From Methylobacterium sp. C25 (GTDB lineage Bacteria > Pseudomonadota > Alphaproteobacteria > Rhizobiales > Beijerinckiaceae), in the NCBI RefSeq assembly GCF_021352225.1, contig NZ_JAAUVI010000005.1, positions 62,001 through 126,000 on the forward strand: DNA of 64,000 nucleotides, given 5' to 3'. Shown here in pieces: positions 25,794-33,348 of this stretch (positions are counted from its first letter, which is position 1; every line of letters starts with the position of its first letter). Under the pieces are notes generated by a model that saw nothing but the letters and a program-made list of their open reading frames with translations, made no database searches and was not told the DNA's origin. The translations under genes were made by a program, and so were the position numbers.

Positions 25794-26951
25794 TCAGCTC
25801 GCTACGGCGAGGTTGGAATCGGCGGATACGAGGGGCGTAGTCCAGGCGTCGTAGCCGTAGACCCAATCGGGATCGGTCGGATCACGCAGCCATGTATTGG
25901 TGCGCGAGCTCGCCTGGACACGCGAGGTGCGCGGCTTGCGCGTGGCCTCGAAGCGCAGAAACGCTTCGGCGACACCGTCGCGGTCGACACCCTGCAGGCA
26001 GCGCGAGAGCACGGCGGCATCCTCGATCGCCATGGCGGCGCCCTGCGCCATGTAGGGCGTCATCGGGTGGCAGGCATCGCCGAGCAGTGTGATGTTCCCA
26101 TCCGACCAGCGCTGCAGCGGCTGGCGGTCGACGAGCGCCCATTTGTGGACCGAGGGGCAGGCGTCGAGCACGCGGCGCACTTGCGGATGGAACTCGGAGA
26201 AGGCGGCGCGCAACTCTTTCACGTCGCCCATCGCCGACCAGGATTCCACTTGGAAGCCCGGCTCGACTTGGCTCGTGACGAAGTAGACCTCGCTGCGGTC
26301 CGGCTTCACGTAGTAGATCACGATGTGCCGATCCGGCCCCCACCACTTCGTACAGTCGTCGATTTCGTAACCATTGAGTAGCGAGGCTGGGAAGACCGTG
26401 CGGTAGGCGATCCGGCCTGTGAAGGTCGGCTTCTCCTTGTCGAAGAGAGTCTCCTTCACGAAGGAATGTACGCCGTCCGAGGCAACGACCGCGTCGTGGG
26501 TTGCGGTGACGCCGTTAGCGAAGCTCAGGCGAACGCTGCCGTCGGCCTGTTGTTCAAGCCCGGTCAGCTTGTGATCGAGATGGATGTCGCTGTCCGGCAC
26601 GGCGCTCGCGAGCGCGGCGTGCAGGTCGCCGCGATGGGCGAGAAGGTAAGGGGCGCCCCAGCGCTCCTCGGCGGATTCGCCGAAGACCATGTCGAAACGG
26701 ATCTCGCCGGTGTCGTATTCTTTATTGTTCCACGAACGTGGATAGAAGGCGGCCGCGCGTAGAGCGGGCTCGAGGCCGAATTCGCGCATCACCTTCATGG
26801 CGTTGCAGCCGATCTGGATGCCGGCGCCGAGGCGCGTGAAGCGCTGCGCCTGCTCGTAGACGGTCGTCTCAATCCCCACCCGGCGCAGCGCCGCAGCGGT
26901 TGCCAACCCACCCATGCCTGCACCGATGATGGCAACGGAAAGGCTCTTCAT
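25794..26951 (-). CDS. FAD-dependent aromatic monooxygenase (NicC/salicylate hydroxylase type)
   Basis: A 385-residue group A flavin hydroxylase. It has the GAGMGGLATAAAL dinucleotide fold (about 10-22), the GD motif LLGDACHPMTPYMAQGAAMAIEDA (about 285-308) and the middle FAD/NADPH segment DAVVASDGVHS. The pattern FTRLGAGIQIGCNAMK and the C-terminal NTWLRDPTDPDWVYGYD closely recall Pseudomonas 6-hydroxynicotinate 3-monooxygenase (NicC), from memory. The enzyme would hydroxylate with decarboxylation using NADH. No other nic genes are nearby. The PcaC/PcaD-like neighbours suggest the product is a dihydroxylated ring that is then cleaved elsewhere. Confidence 0.88.
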   Translation of the reverse strand: MKSLSVAIIGAGMGGLATAAALRRVGIETTVYEQAQRFTRLGAGIQIGCNAMKVMREFGLEPALRAAAFYPRSWNNKEYDTGEIRFDMVFGESAEERWGAPYLLAHRGDLHAALASAVPDSDIHLDHKLTGLEQQADGSVRLSFANGVTATHDAVVASDGVHSFVKETLFDKEKPTFTGRIAYRTVFPASLLNGYEIDDCTKWWGPDRHIVIYYVKPDRSEVYFVTSQVEPGFQVESWSAMGDVKELRAAFSEFHPQVRRVLDACPSVHKWALVDRQPLQRWSDGNITLLGDACHPMTPYMAQGAAMAIEDAAVLSRCLQGVDRDGVAEAFLRFEATRKPRTSRVQASSRTNTWLRDPTDPDWVYGYDAWTTPLVSADSNLAVAS

Positions 26952-27327
26952 GCCCCGATCCTCCTCGAGTCCTCCGGATGTGTTGACGGTCGGGCGCAGG
27001 CCTGACGGGCAGCCGGTTTGGACGGATGCCGGACGATCACTGCCTAACCCGATCAGCGCAAACCATTTAAGCTGACCCGGCGTGAGGTTCCTTCACAGCG
27101 ATCGGACCGCATCCTTTGGCCGAGGTATCTATGTGGTGCGCCGCAACAAAAGCCGAGACGATCTCTGGTGTGAGCAAACCTCACGGACTGCGAGGTAACG
27201 TGGTTTGCAAAGGCCTTTGGGCGCGGCCTAGGCTCTCCTCGGCGCCACTCATTCCACGCTGAGTCCGCCTGAAATGGCGACAATGTCACGCGAGCAACGC
27301 GTGCGGGATGCCGAGAGGAAACGCACA
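26952..27327. promoter_or_regulatory. Divergent control region with two GTGA-N7-TCAC sites
   Basis: 376 bp between the leftward monooxygenase operon and rightward dctA. Two 15-bp dyads, GTGAGGTTCCTTCAC at 27082-27096 and GTGAGCAAACCTCAC at 27170-27184, share the form GTGA-N7-TCAC and lie 88 bp apart. A wider arm pair GCAAACC...GGTTTGC overlaps the second. They look like binding sites of one dimeric regulator acting in both directions. Confidence 0.55.
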
Positions 27328-28620
27328 ATGGACGCTGCAGTGGCGAACGCGGCCTTTGCCGAAGTTCCGATCAAGCGCGAGGCTTGGTACCGGCGCCTTT
27401 GGCTCCAGGTCCTGATCGCCATCGCCCTCGGCGGAGCACTCGGCGCGATCTTTCCGGAGGTCGGCGAGTCCTTGAAGCCGCTCGGCGACGCGCTGATCAA
27501 GGCGATCCGCATGACCATCGCGCCGATCGTGTTCTGCACGGTGGTCCACGGCATCGCCAGCATGAGCGACATGCGCCGCGCCGGCAGGATCGGCTGGAAG
27601 GCCCTGGTCTATTTCGAGGTAGGCACGACGCTCGCCCTGCTCGTCGGCCTCGTCGTGATCAACCTCGTGCGGCCGGGCGCCGGCATGCACGTCGACGTCG
27701 CCACCCTCGACGCCAAGGCCGTGCAGGGCTTCATCAGCCGCTCGCAGCACGAGACCGTCACGGGCTTCCTGCTCGACATCATCCCGAACACCGTGGTCGG
27801 TGCCTTCGCCAATGGCGAGATGCTTCAGGTGCTGTTCTTCGCGATCCTGTTCGCCATCGCCGCACAGCGGGTCGGCGAGCCCGGCCGGCGCATGGTCCAG
27901 ATGGTGGACGACCTCGCCAAGATCTTCTTCGAGTTGCTCGGCACGATCATGCGCTTCGCGCCGATCGGCGCCTTCGGAGCGATGGCCTTCACCATCGGCA
28001 AGTACGGGCTCGGCGCGGTGGTCTCGCTGTCGCAGTTCATGCTCTGCTTCTACGCGACCTGCCTGCTCTTCATCTTCGGCGTGCTCGGCGCCGTCTGCCG
28101 GATGATGGGCTTCAGCGTCTGGAAGCTGATCCGCTATCTGAAGGAGGAGCTCCTTCTGGTCTTCGGCTTCTCGGCCTCCGAGCCCGTGCTGCCGCGCTTC
28201 ATGGTCAAGATGCAGAAGGCCGGCTGCGCCGAGCCGATCGTCGGCCTGGTGATCCCGACCGGCTACAGCTTCAACCTCGACGGCACCTGCATCTACCTGA
28301 CGATGGCGGCGCTGTTCCTGGCCCAGGCCACGGATACCGATTTATCGCTCGCCCAGCAGGTCGGGATCATCGGCGTGCTGCTGCTGACTTCGAAGGGCGC
28401 GGCCGCGGTCACCGGCAGCGGCTTCATCGTGCTGGCCGCGACGCTCGGCACCGTCGGTCACATCCCGGTCGCCAGCATTGCGTTGATCTTCGGTATCGAC
28501 CGCTTCATGTCGGAGGCGCGGGCGCTGACAAACTTCATCGGCACTGCGGTGGCGACGGTGGTGGTCTCGAAATGGGAGGGTGAGCTCGATGAGCGCGCCT
28601 TCGAGCGAGCCCTCGGATAG
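27328..28620 (+). CDS. dctA: C4-dicarboxylate:cation symporter DctA
   Basis: Inner-membrane carrier of the DAACS family that imports succinate, fumarate and malate. About eight spans and two re-entrant loops are visible. Signature parts are PLGDALIKAIRMTIAPIVFCTVVHGIA, the serine-rich tip-like FGFSASEPVLPRFM, and the substrate motif PTGYSFNLDGTCIYLTMAALFLAQATDTDL. At 430 aa it has the standard length. ATG 27328 was chosen over 27274 because GAGAGGAAA precedes it. Facing an aromatic degradation operon across shared dyads, it may be induced together with it. Aromatic breakdown ends in C4 acids. Confidence 0.93.
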   Translation: MDAAVANAAFAEVPIKREAWYRRLWLQVLIAIALGGALGAIFPEVGESLKPLGDALIKAIRMTIAPIVFCTVVHGIASMSDMRRAGRIGWKALVYFEVGTTLALLVGLVVINLVRPGAGMHVDVATLDAKAVQGFISRSQHETVTGFLLDIIPNTVVGAFANGEMLQVLFFAILFAIAAQRVGEPGRRMVQMVDDLAKIFFELLGTIMRFAPIGAFGAMAFTIGKYGLGAVVSLSQFMLCFYATCLLFIFGVLGAVCRMMGFSVWKLIRYLKEELLLVFGFSASEPVLPRFMVKMQKAGCAEPIVGLVIPTGYSFNLDGTCIYLTMAALFLAQATDTDLSLAQQVGIIGVLLLTSKGAAAVTGSGFIVLAATLGTVGHIPVASIALIFGIDRFMSEARALTNFIGTAVATVVVSKWEGELDERAFERALG

Positions 28621-28683
28621 GCCCACGGCTCAATCGCCGAGGCGCACGTTTGGGCCGCCCCGATCATCCACATCAGAGGCGTT

Positions 28684-29967
28684 GTGCCGCGCATCGGCCG
28701 CTTGTTCTCGTGGGTTGATGGTGAGCCATGGGACGGGCGGCAATCAGTTGAAGAGTGTTTGATGCGTGACGAAGAGGGTTTGTCTCCGGAGAACCGCGCG
28801 GCGGTGCTGGAGCGGCAACGTACCCTCAAGATGGCCAAGTCCGCGCACGCCTATGTCCGCGGCAATACCCTCAAATTTTACGAGTGGTTGGACGGGCTCC
28901 GGCGGGGGACTTTGCCGGAGGGGCCGCCGGTCTGGATCTGTGGCGATTGCCATCTCGGCAACCTCGGTCCCCTCGCCGATGCCGATGGCCGGGTCGAGGT
29001 TCAGATCCGCGACCTCGACCAGACGGTGATCGGTAATCCGACCCACGACCTCGTGCGCCTCGGCTTGTCTTTGGCGAGCGCGGCCCGCGGCTCTGACCTA
29101 CCCGGCGTCGTTACGGCCCGGATGCTGGACGAGATGGTCCGGGGCTATGCGCGAGGCCTGGGGGGCCTCGACAGCGATGAAGCGCCGCCCGAGCCGGACG
29201 TGGTCCGCACGGTCCGCCGGCGAGCGCTCGGTCGGCATTGGAAACACCTCGCCCGGGAGCGCTTGAAGGACGTCGAGCCGTCGATTCCGCTCGGTCGAAA
29301 ATTCTGGATGCTCGACTCCGAGGAGCGCGCGGCCCTCGACGATTTGTTCGGTCAGCGCGAGGTCCGCAGCCTCGTCCTGGCGCTCAATGGGCGCGGCGAG
29401 GAGGCCAAAGTTCGCCTGATCGATGCGGCCTATTGGATGAAGGGCTGCAGTTCACTCGGCTTCTTGCGTTATGCCGCACTCGTCCGCATCGCCGAACACG
29501 AGGGGAAGCGCCGCCTCGCGCTCGTCGATCTCAAGCAGGCGGTGGAGGCCGCCGCGCCGGCGACTCCCGGCGCCGAGATGCCGATGGATGCAGCCGAGCG
29601 CGTGGTTGCCGGAGCGCGCGCGCTCTCCCCGAATCTGGGGGAGCGCATGCTGGCGGTGCGCCTTCTCGGCAAGCCCGTGGTGATGCGCGAGTTGGCGCCG
29701 CAGGACCTGAAGCTCGACGTCGACCAGTTCAGCAGTGGGGAGGCGGTGCGGGCGGCGCATTACCTAGCCTACGTGGTCGGCAAGGCGCATGGCCGACAGA
29801 TGGACGAGGCGACGCGTTCGGGGTGGCGCCGCGAGGTCACGCGATGCGCGATCGAGGCTGAGGGAGCGCCGTCGTGGCTCTGGTCGAGCGTGGTTGAACT
29901 CGCTGGCCGGCACGAGGTCGGTTACCTAGACCATTGTCGGCGCTATGCGACTGTCGATGCCACCTGA
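28684..29967 (+). CDS. DUF2252 family protein
   Basis: A 427-residue cytoplasmic protein of the uncharacterised DUF2252 family, distantly kinase-like. Conserved blocks seen: YVRGNTLKFYEWL, ICGDCHLGNLGPL with QIRDLDQTVIGNPTHDLVRLGLSLA (resembling a phosphotransferase HGDxHxxN/D region), KGCSSLGFLRYAALV and QDLKLDVDQF. The start is a GTG at 28684, and ATG 28762 would cut conserved sequence. It stands 63 bp after dctA without an obvious functional link. Confidence 0.85.
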   Translation: MPRIGRLFSWVDGEPWDGRQSVEECLMRDEEGLSPENRAAVLERQRTLKMAKSAHAYVRGNTLKFYEWLDGLRRGTLPEGPPVWICGDCHLGNLGPLADADGRVEVQIRDLDQTVIGNPTHDLVRLGLSLASAARGSDLPGVVTARMLDEMVRGYARGLGGLDSDEAPPEPDVVRTVRRRALGRHWKHLARERLKDVEPSIPLGRKFWMLDSEERAALDDLFGQREVRSLVLALNGRGEEAKVRLIDAAYWMKGCSSLGFLRYAALVRIAEHEGKRRLALVDLKQAVEAAAPATPGAEMPMDAAERVVAGARALSPNLGERMLAVRLLGKPVVMRELAPQDLKLDVDQFSSGEAVRAAHYLAYVVGKAHGRQMDEATRSGWRREVTRCAIEAEGAPSWLWSSVVELAGRHEVGYLDHCRRYATVDAT

Positions 29968-30159
29968 CGCTCGCGTGTACCTTCGGCCGCCGCGCTCAAG
30001 GGTAAGCATGGGCTGCTTGGCCGATCGTACACCGCTCCGTGTCCCGGGCCTTGTGCCTAGAAATGGATTTGTTGCGGGTTAGTCTTAACGAGTCATGTTC
30101 TGGCGGATTGATTGCTATCAAGAGTTCGAAGGTAGAGAATCGTCGAGAATACGGGCGCA

Positions 30160-30984
30160 GTGTCTCGTTCAAACCTTGCTTCGGAGCCATTGGCCGTGAC
30201 ACTCGCCAGCGCGACAACCGATCGAGCCGCGATTGCGATGAGCGATGCGAGCCCTGACATCGTGTGCCCGCCGGGTGAGGCAGGGGCGAGCCTCGCGCAG
30301 GTTCACGCGAAGCTGCAGGCGCTGCTTCCTGCAGGGGATATTACGATCTACGAGGCTGGCGGCGGCGCGGCTTCGTTCCTGACACCGGATTTGCTGCGGC
30401 GCGCCCACATCACGGTCGTTGATATCGATTCGACGCAGATCACCAACAACCGCTACGCCGAGACCAAGATCTGCGGCGACATCCAGGCCCATCGCCTGCC
30501 GCCCGAGAGCATCGATCTCGTGACCTGCTACAACGTCATCGAGCACCTGCCCGACGTTCCCGGCGCACTCGACCGGTTCGCCGAGGCCGTGCGGCCCGGC
30601 GGCCTGCTCCTGATCGGGGCGCCGCATCCGTTCTCGCTCTCGGGGCTCGTGACCAAGTACTCGCCGCACTGGTTCCACGTCTGGTTCTATCGGACCATTC
30701 TGGGAGAGAAGCGGGCCGGGACGCCGGGCGTCGGACCGTTCCGGGTGCACTACCATCCGCTTGTTTTGCCGCAGCGCCTCGAGGCCTATATGGCCGGGCA
30801 TGGCTTCGAGACGGTTTATGAACGCGTCTACGAGAGCCCGCGCTTTCCCGAGATGCGGACCCGGCGTCCGGTTCTCGGAAAGGTCGTCGACGGCATCACC
30901 GATCTCATGAATCTCGCGCTCGCACATCGCGCGAACGTGCGCGACGGCGACTACCATCTGCTGCTGCGCAAGCGCGCCGCCTGA
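30160..30984 (+). CDS. Class I SAM-dependent methyltransferase
   Basis: A protein of up to 274 residues with methyltransferase motif I as YEAGGGAASFLTP (preceded by ITI), motif II VVDIDSTQITNN and the post-motif SIDLVTCYNVIEHLPDVPGALDRFAEAVRPGGLLLIGAPH. The long C-terminal part (KYSPHWFHVWFYRTI, PLVLPQRLEAYM) is family-specific and might bind a glycan or lipid substrate. The GTG at 30160 is one of two plausible starts. ATG 30238 gives a 248-residue form that still includes motif I. The substrate is unknown. Confidence 0.8.
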   Translation: MSRSNLASEPLAVTLASATTDRAAIAMSDASPDIVCPPGEAGASLAQVHAKLQALLPAGDITIYEAGGGAASFLTPDLLRRAHITVVDIDSTQITNNRYAETKICGDIQAHRLPPESIDLVTCYNVIEHLPDVPGALDRFAEAVRPGGLLLIGAPHPFSLSGLVTKYSPHWFHVWFYRTILGEKRAGTPGVGPFRVHYHPLVLPQRLEAYMAGHGFETVYERVYESPRFPEMRTRRPVLGKVVDGITDLMNLALAHRANVRDGDYHLLLRKRAA

Positions 30985-31082
30985 TCGGCTGCGGAAGCTC
31001 GTTCGCGCACCCGCATACGGGCACTCGGGCTATCCACACTCATCCACAGACTGCCTTGACTCCACGCGGGCAACGGAGCCGT

Positions 31083-31102
31083 TATAAGAACAAATCAGGA
31101 AC
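31083..31102 (+). promoter_or_regulatory. LexA operator over the imuA promoter
   Basis: GAAC-N7-GAAC at 31088-31102, which on the other strand is GTTC-N7-GTTC, the alphaproteobacterial LexA box. It directly abuts a -10-like TATAAG (31083-31088) and ends 4 bases before the imuA ATG. This placement predicts SOS-controlled repression of the whole imuA-imuB-dnaE2 cassette. Confidence 0.85.
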
Positions 31103-31106
31103 ATTG

Positions 31107-31901
31107 ATGCCCGCGGCTCACCCCACCACGCTGTCTGCCCTACGTCGTGCCGTCTCCGCCCTCGAACCCGGCGAGGCGGTGGCTGCGGCCGGTCGTTTTC
31201 CCCTCGGCATGCCGGATCTCGATGACTGGCTCGGCGGTGGCCTGGCGCGCGGCGCCCTGCACGAACTCTATGCCGAGCGCGTCGCGGACGGCGCGGCCGC
31301 CGCGGGGTTCGGGCTCGGCGTGGCGGCGCGGGCGGCCGGGCGGCGTCCGCTGGTCTGGGCACGGCAGGACCTCGTCGGGGTCGAGACCGGCCAACTTCAC
31401 GGCGCGGGACTCGCCGCCTTCGGCCTCGATCCGGCGGCCCTGATCCTCGTGCGCGTACGCGATCCCACCGCAGCACTGCGGGCGACGGCCGAGGCGGCGC
31501 GCTGTGCCGCAATCGGTGCCGCCCTCGTCGAGATCTGGGGCGAGCCGCGGGTTCTGGACCTCAAGGCGAGCCGCCGACTGGCTCTGGCTGCCGCCGCCTC
31601 GGGCGTGACCCTGGTGATGATCCGGCTCCAGGCCGAGCCCGCCCCGAGCGCGGCGGCCAGCCGCTGGAGCGTCGCGGCGGCGGCGTCCGTGCCGCTGGAG
31701 GCGAATGCGCCGGGGCGCCCGGCCTTCGCGATCTCGTTGCTGCGTCATCGCGCCGGGCTCGGTCGGCGTAACTGGAGGCTGGAGTGGGACCGTGACAGCG
31801 CCGCCTTCGCCCCAACGTCGCTACCTCGCCCTGTGGTTTCCGTTCCTGCCCATCGACCGGTGGCGGCGGAGAACGGTGCGTTCTGGCGGCGGGCCGGTTG
31901 A
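31107..31901 (+). CDS. imuA: Translesion mutagenesis protein ImuA
   Basis: RecA/SulA-like accessory protein of the ImuA-ImuB-DnaE2 mutasome, which copies over DNA lesions. It contains FPLGMPDLDDWLGGGLARGALHELYA at residues 32-57 (the family's opening motif), the degenerate RecA-like core, and RRNWRLEWDRD near the end. The ATG 31107 lies just after a LexA box. The reading frame runs 110 bp into imuB. First gene of the SOS cassette. Confidence 0.9.
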   Translation: MPAAHPTTLSALRRAVSALEPGEAVAAAGRFPLGMPDLDDWLGGGLARGALHELYAERVADGAAAAGFGLGVAARAAGRRPLVWARQDLVGVETGQLHGAGLAAFGLDPAALILVRVRDPTAALRATAEAARCAAIGAALVEIWGEPRVLDLKASRRLALAAAASGVTLVMIRLQAEPAPSAAASRWSVAAAASVPLEANAPGRPAFAISLLRHRAGLGRRNWRLEWDRDSAAFAPTSLPRPVVSVPAHRPVAAENGAFWRRAG

Positions 31902-33348
31902 ACCCCTGGTGCTCACGCAATCCATCAAGAGCGCCCTGCGGCTCTCTGCCGTGAGCCGGGAGGCACTGGCACTCGGACTCACCACGGGCATGACGCTGGC
32001 CGATGCCCGCGCCCGCATTCCGGGGCTCATGGCCGTGGAGCACGAGCCTGCCGAAGATGCGGCCCTGCTCGGCCGCATGGCGGAGGCTTGTGAGCGCTGG
32101 ACGCCCCTCGTCGCCCTCGCCTCGCCCGACGGGCTGCTCCTCGACGTGACCGGTTGCACGCATCTCTTCGGCGGCGAGGCCGCGTTGCGGGAGCGGGTCG
32201 TCGCTGCGTTCCGGCGCGGAGGCGTCTCGACTCGCGGCGCGCTCGCCGGCACGCCTGAGGCTGCCCGCGCGCTTGCCCGCTTCGGCGAGGCCAGGGTCGT
32301 CGCGCCGGGCCGGGAAGAGGAGGCCGTCCGCCCCCTGCCCGTGGCGGCTCTGAGGCTGCCGGAGGCGGACCGCGCGGCGCTCTCTCTCGCCGGCCTCAAG
32401 CGCATCGCCGATCTCGCCGACCTGCCGAGCCAGCCGCTGGCGGCCCGCTTCGGCGAGGGCCTGCCTCGTGCATTGCGGCGTCTGCTCGGTCGGGAGGATG
32501 CGCGGATCACCCCGCTGCGCCCTCCCCCCGCCTGCTGCGTGGAGGAGCGTTTCACCGAACCCGTCACCCAGCAGCACGTGATCGAGAGTACCCTGCGGCA
32601 CCTGATCGAGCAGGCCGCCAGCATCCTGGACAAGGCCGGGCACGGCGGCCGGGCTTTCGAGTCGAGTTTTTTCCGTGCCGATGGGGAGATGAGGCGGATT
32701 GCCGTCGAGACCGGCCGGCCTTCGCGGGATGCCGCCGCGATCCTGCGTCTCTTCCACGAGCGGCTAGACACCCTCGCCGATCCCCTCGACCCCGGTTACG
32801 GCTTCGACCTGATCCGCCTCGCGGTGCCGGTCGCCGAGCCGCTGGCGCCGGTCCAGGTCTGCCTCGACGGCGAGATCCTGGGCGATGCCGAGGTCTCCGA
32901 TCTCGTCGACCGGCTGGTCGCGCGCTTCGGGCCGGCGCGGGTACTGCGCTTCACGCCCGTCGATACGCATGATCCGGTGCGTGCCGCACGAGTCTTGCCG
33001 GCCTCGGCTCCCTCTCCCCCACCCGTCGCATGGCCTCTGGCCGAACCGGGCGATCCGCCCCTTCGGCCCCTTCAGCTTTTCGAGCCAGCCCAGCCCATCG
33101 AAACGCTGGCCGAGGTGCCCGACGGGCCGCCGATCCACTTCCGCTGGCGGCACGTATTGCACCGTGTCGTGTGGGCGGAGGGGCCGGAGCGCATCTCTGC
33201 CGAATGGTGGCGCTGGCGCGAGGCGCCGACGCGGGATTACTTTCGCGTCGAGGACGAGGAGGGTCGTCGCTTCTGGCTGTTTCGCGCCGGCCTCTATGGC
33301 AGCGAGACCGACGTACCGCGCTGGTATCTGCACGGCCTGTTCGCATGA
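31792..33348 (+). CDS. imuB: Y-family-like polymerase homologue ImuB
   Basis: Non-catalytic DNA polymerase Y homologue that links ImuA and DnaE2 to the beta clamp. Opening RRYLALWFPFLPIDRW, the little-finger and palm-like middle (GLLLDVTGCTHLFGGEAALRERV) and the C-terminal WWRWREAPTRDYFRVEDEEGRRFWLFR are typical. The catalytic acidic residues of true Y-family enzymes are not evident, as expected for ImuB. GTG 31792 is preceded by GGAGTGGG and begins directly before the conserved motif. This places its first 110 bp inside imuA. The stop overlaps dnaE2 as ATGA. 518 aa. Confidence 0.92.
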   Translation: MTAPPSPQRRYLALWFPFLPIDRWRRRTVRSGGGPVEPLVLTQSIKSALRLSAVSREALALGLTTGMTLADARARIPGLMAVEHEPAEDAALLGRMAEACERWTPLVALASPDGLLLDVTGCTHLFGGEAALRERVVAAFRRGGVSTRGALAGTPEAARALARFGEARVVAPGREEEAVRPLPVAALRLPEADRAALSLAGLKRIADLADLPSQPLAARFGEGLPRALRRLLGREDARITPLRPPPACCVEERFTEPVTQQHVIESTLRHLIEQAASILDKAGHGGRAFESSFFRADGEMRRIAVETGRPSRDAAAILRLFHERLDTLADPLDPGYGFDLIRLAVPVAEPLAPVQVCLDGEILGDAEVSDLVDRLVARFGPARVLRFTPVDTHDPVRAARVLPASAPSPPPVAWPLAEPGDPPLRPLQLFEPAQPIETLAEVPDGPPIHFRWRHVLHRVVWAEGPERISAEWWRWREAPTRDYFRVEDEEGRRFWLFRAGLYGSETDVPRWYLHGLFA

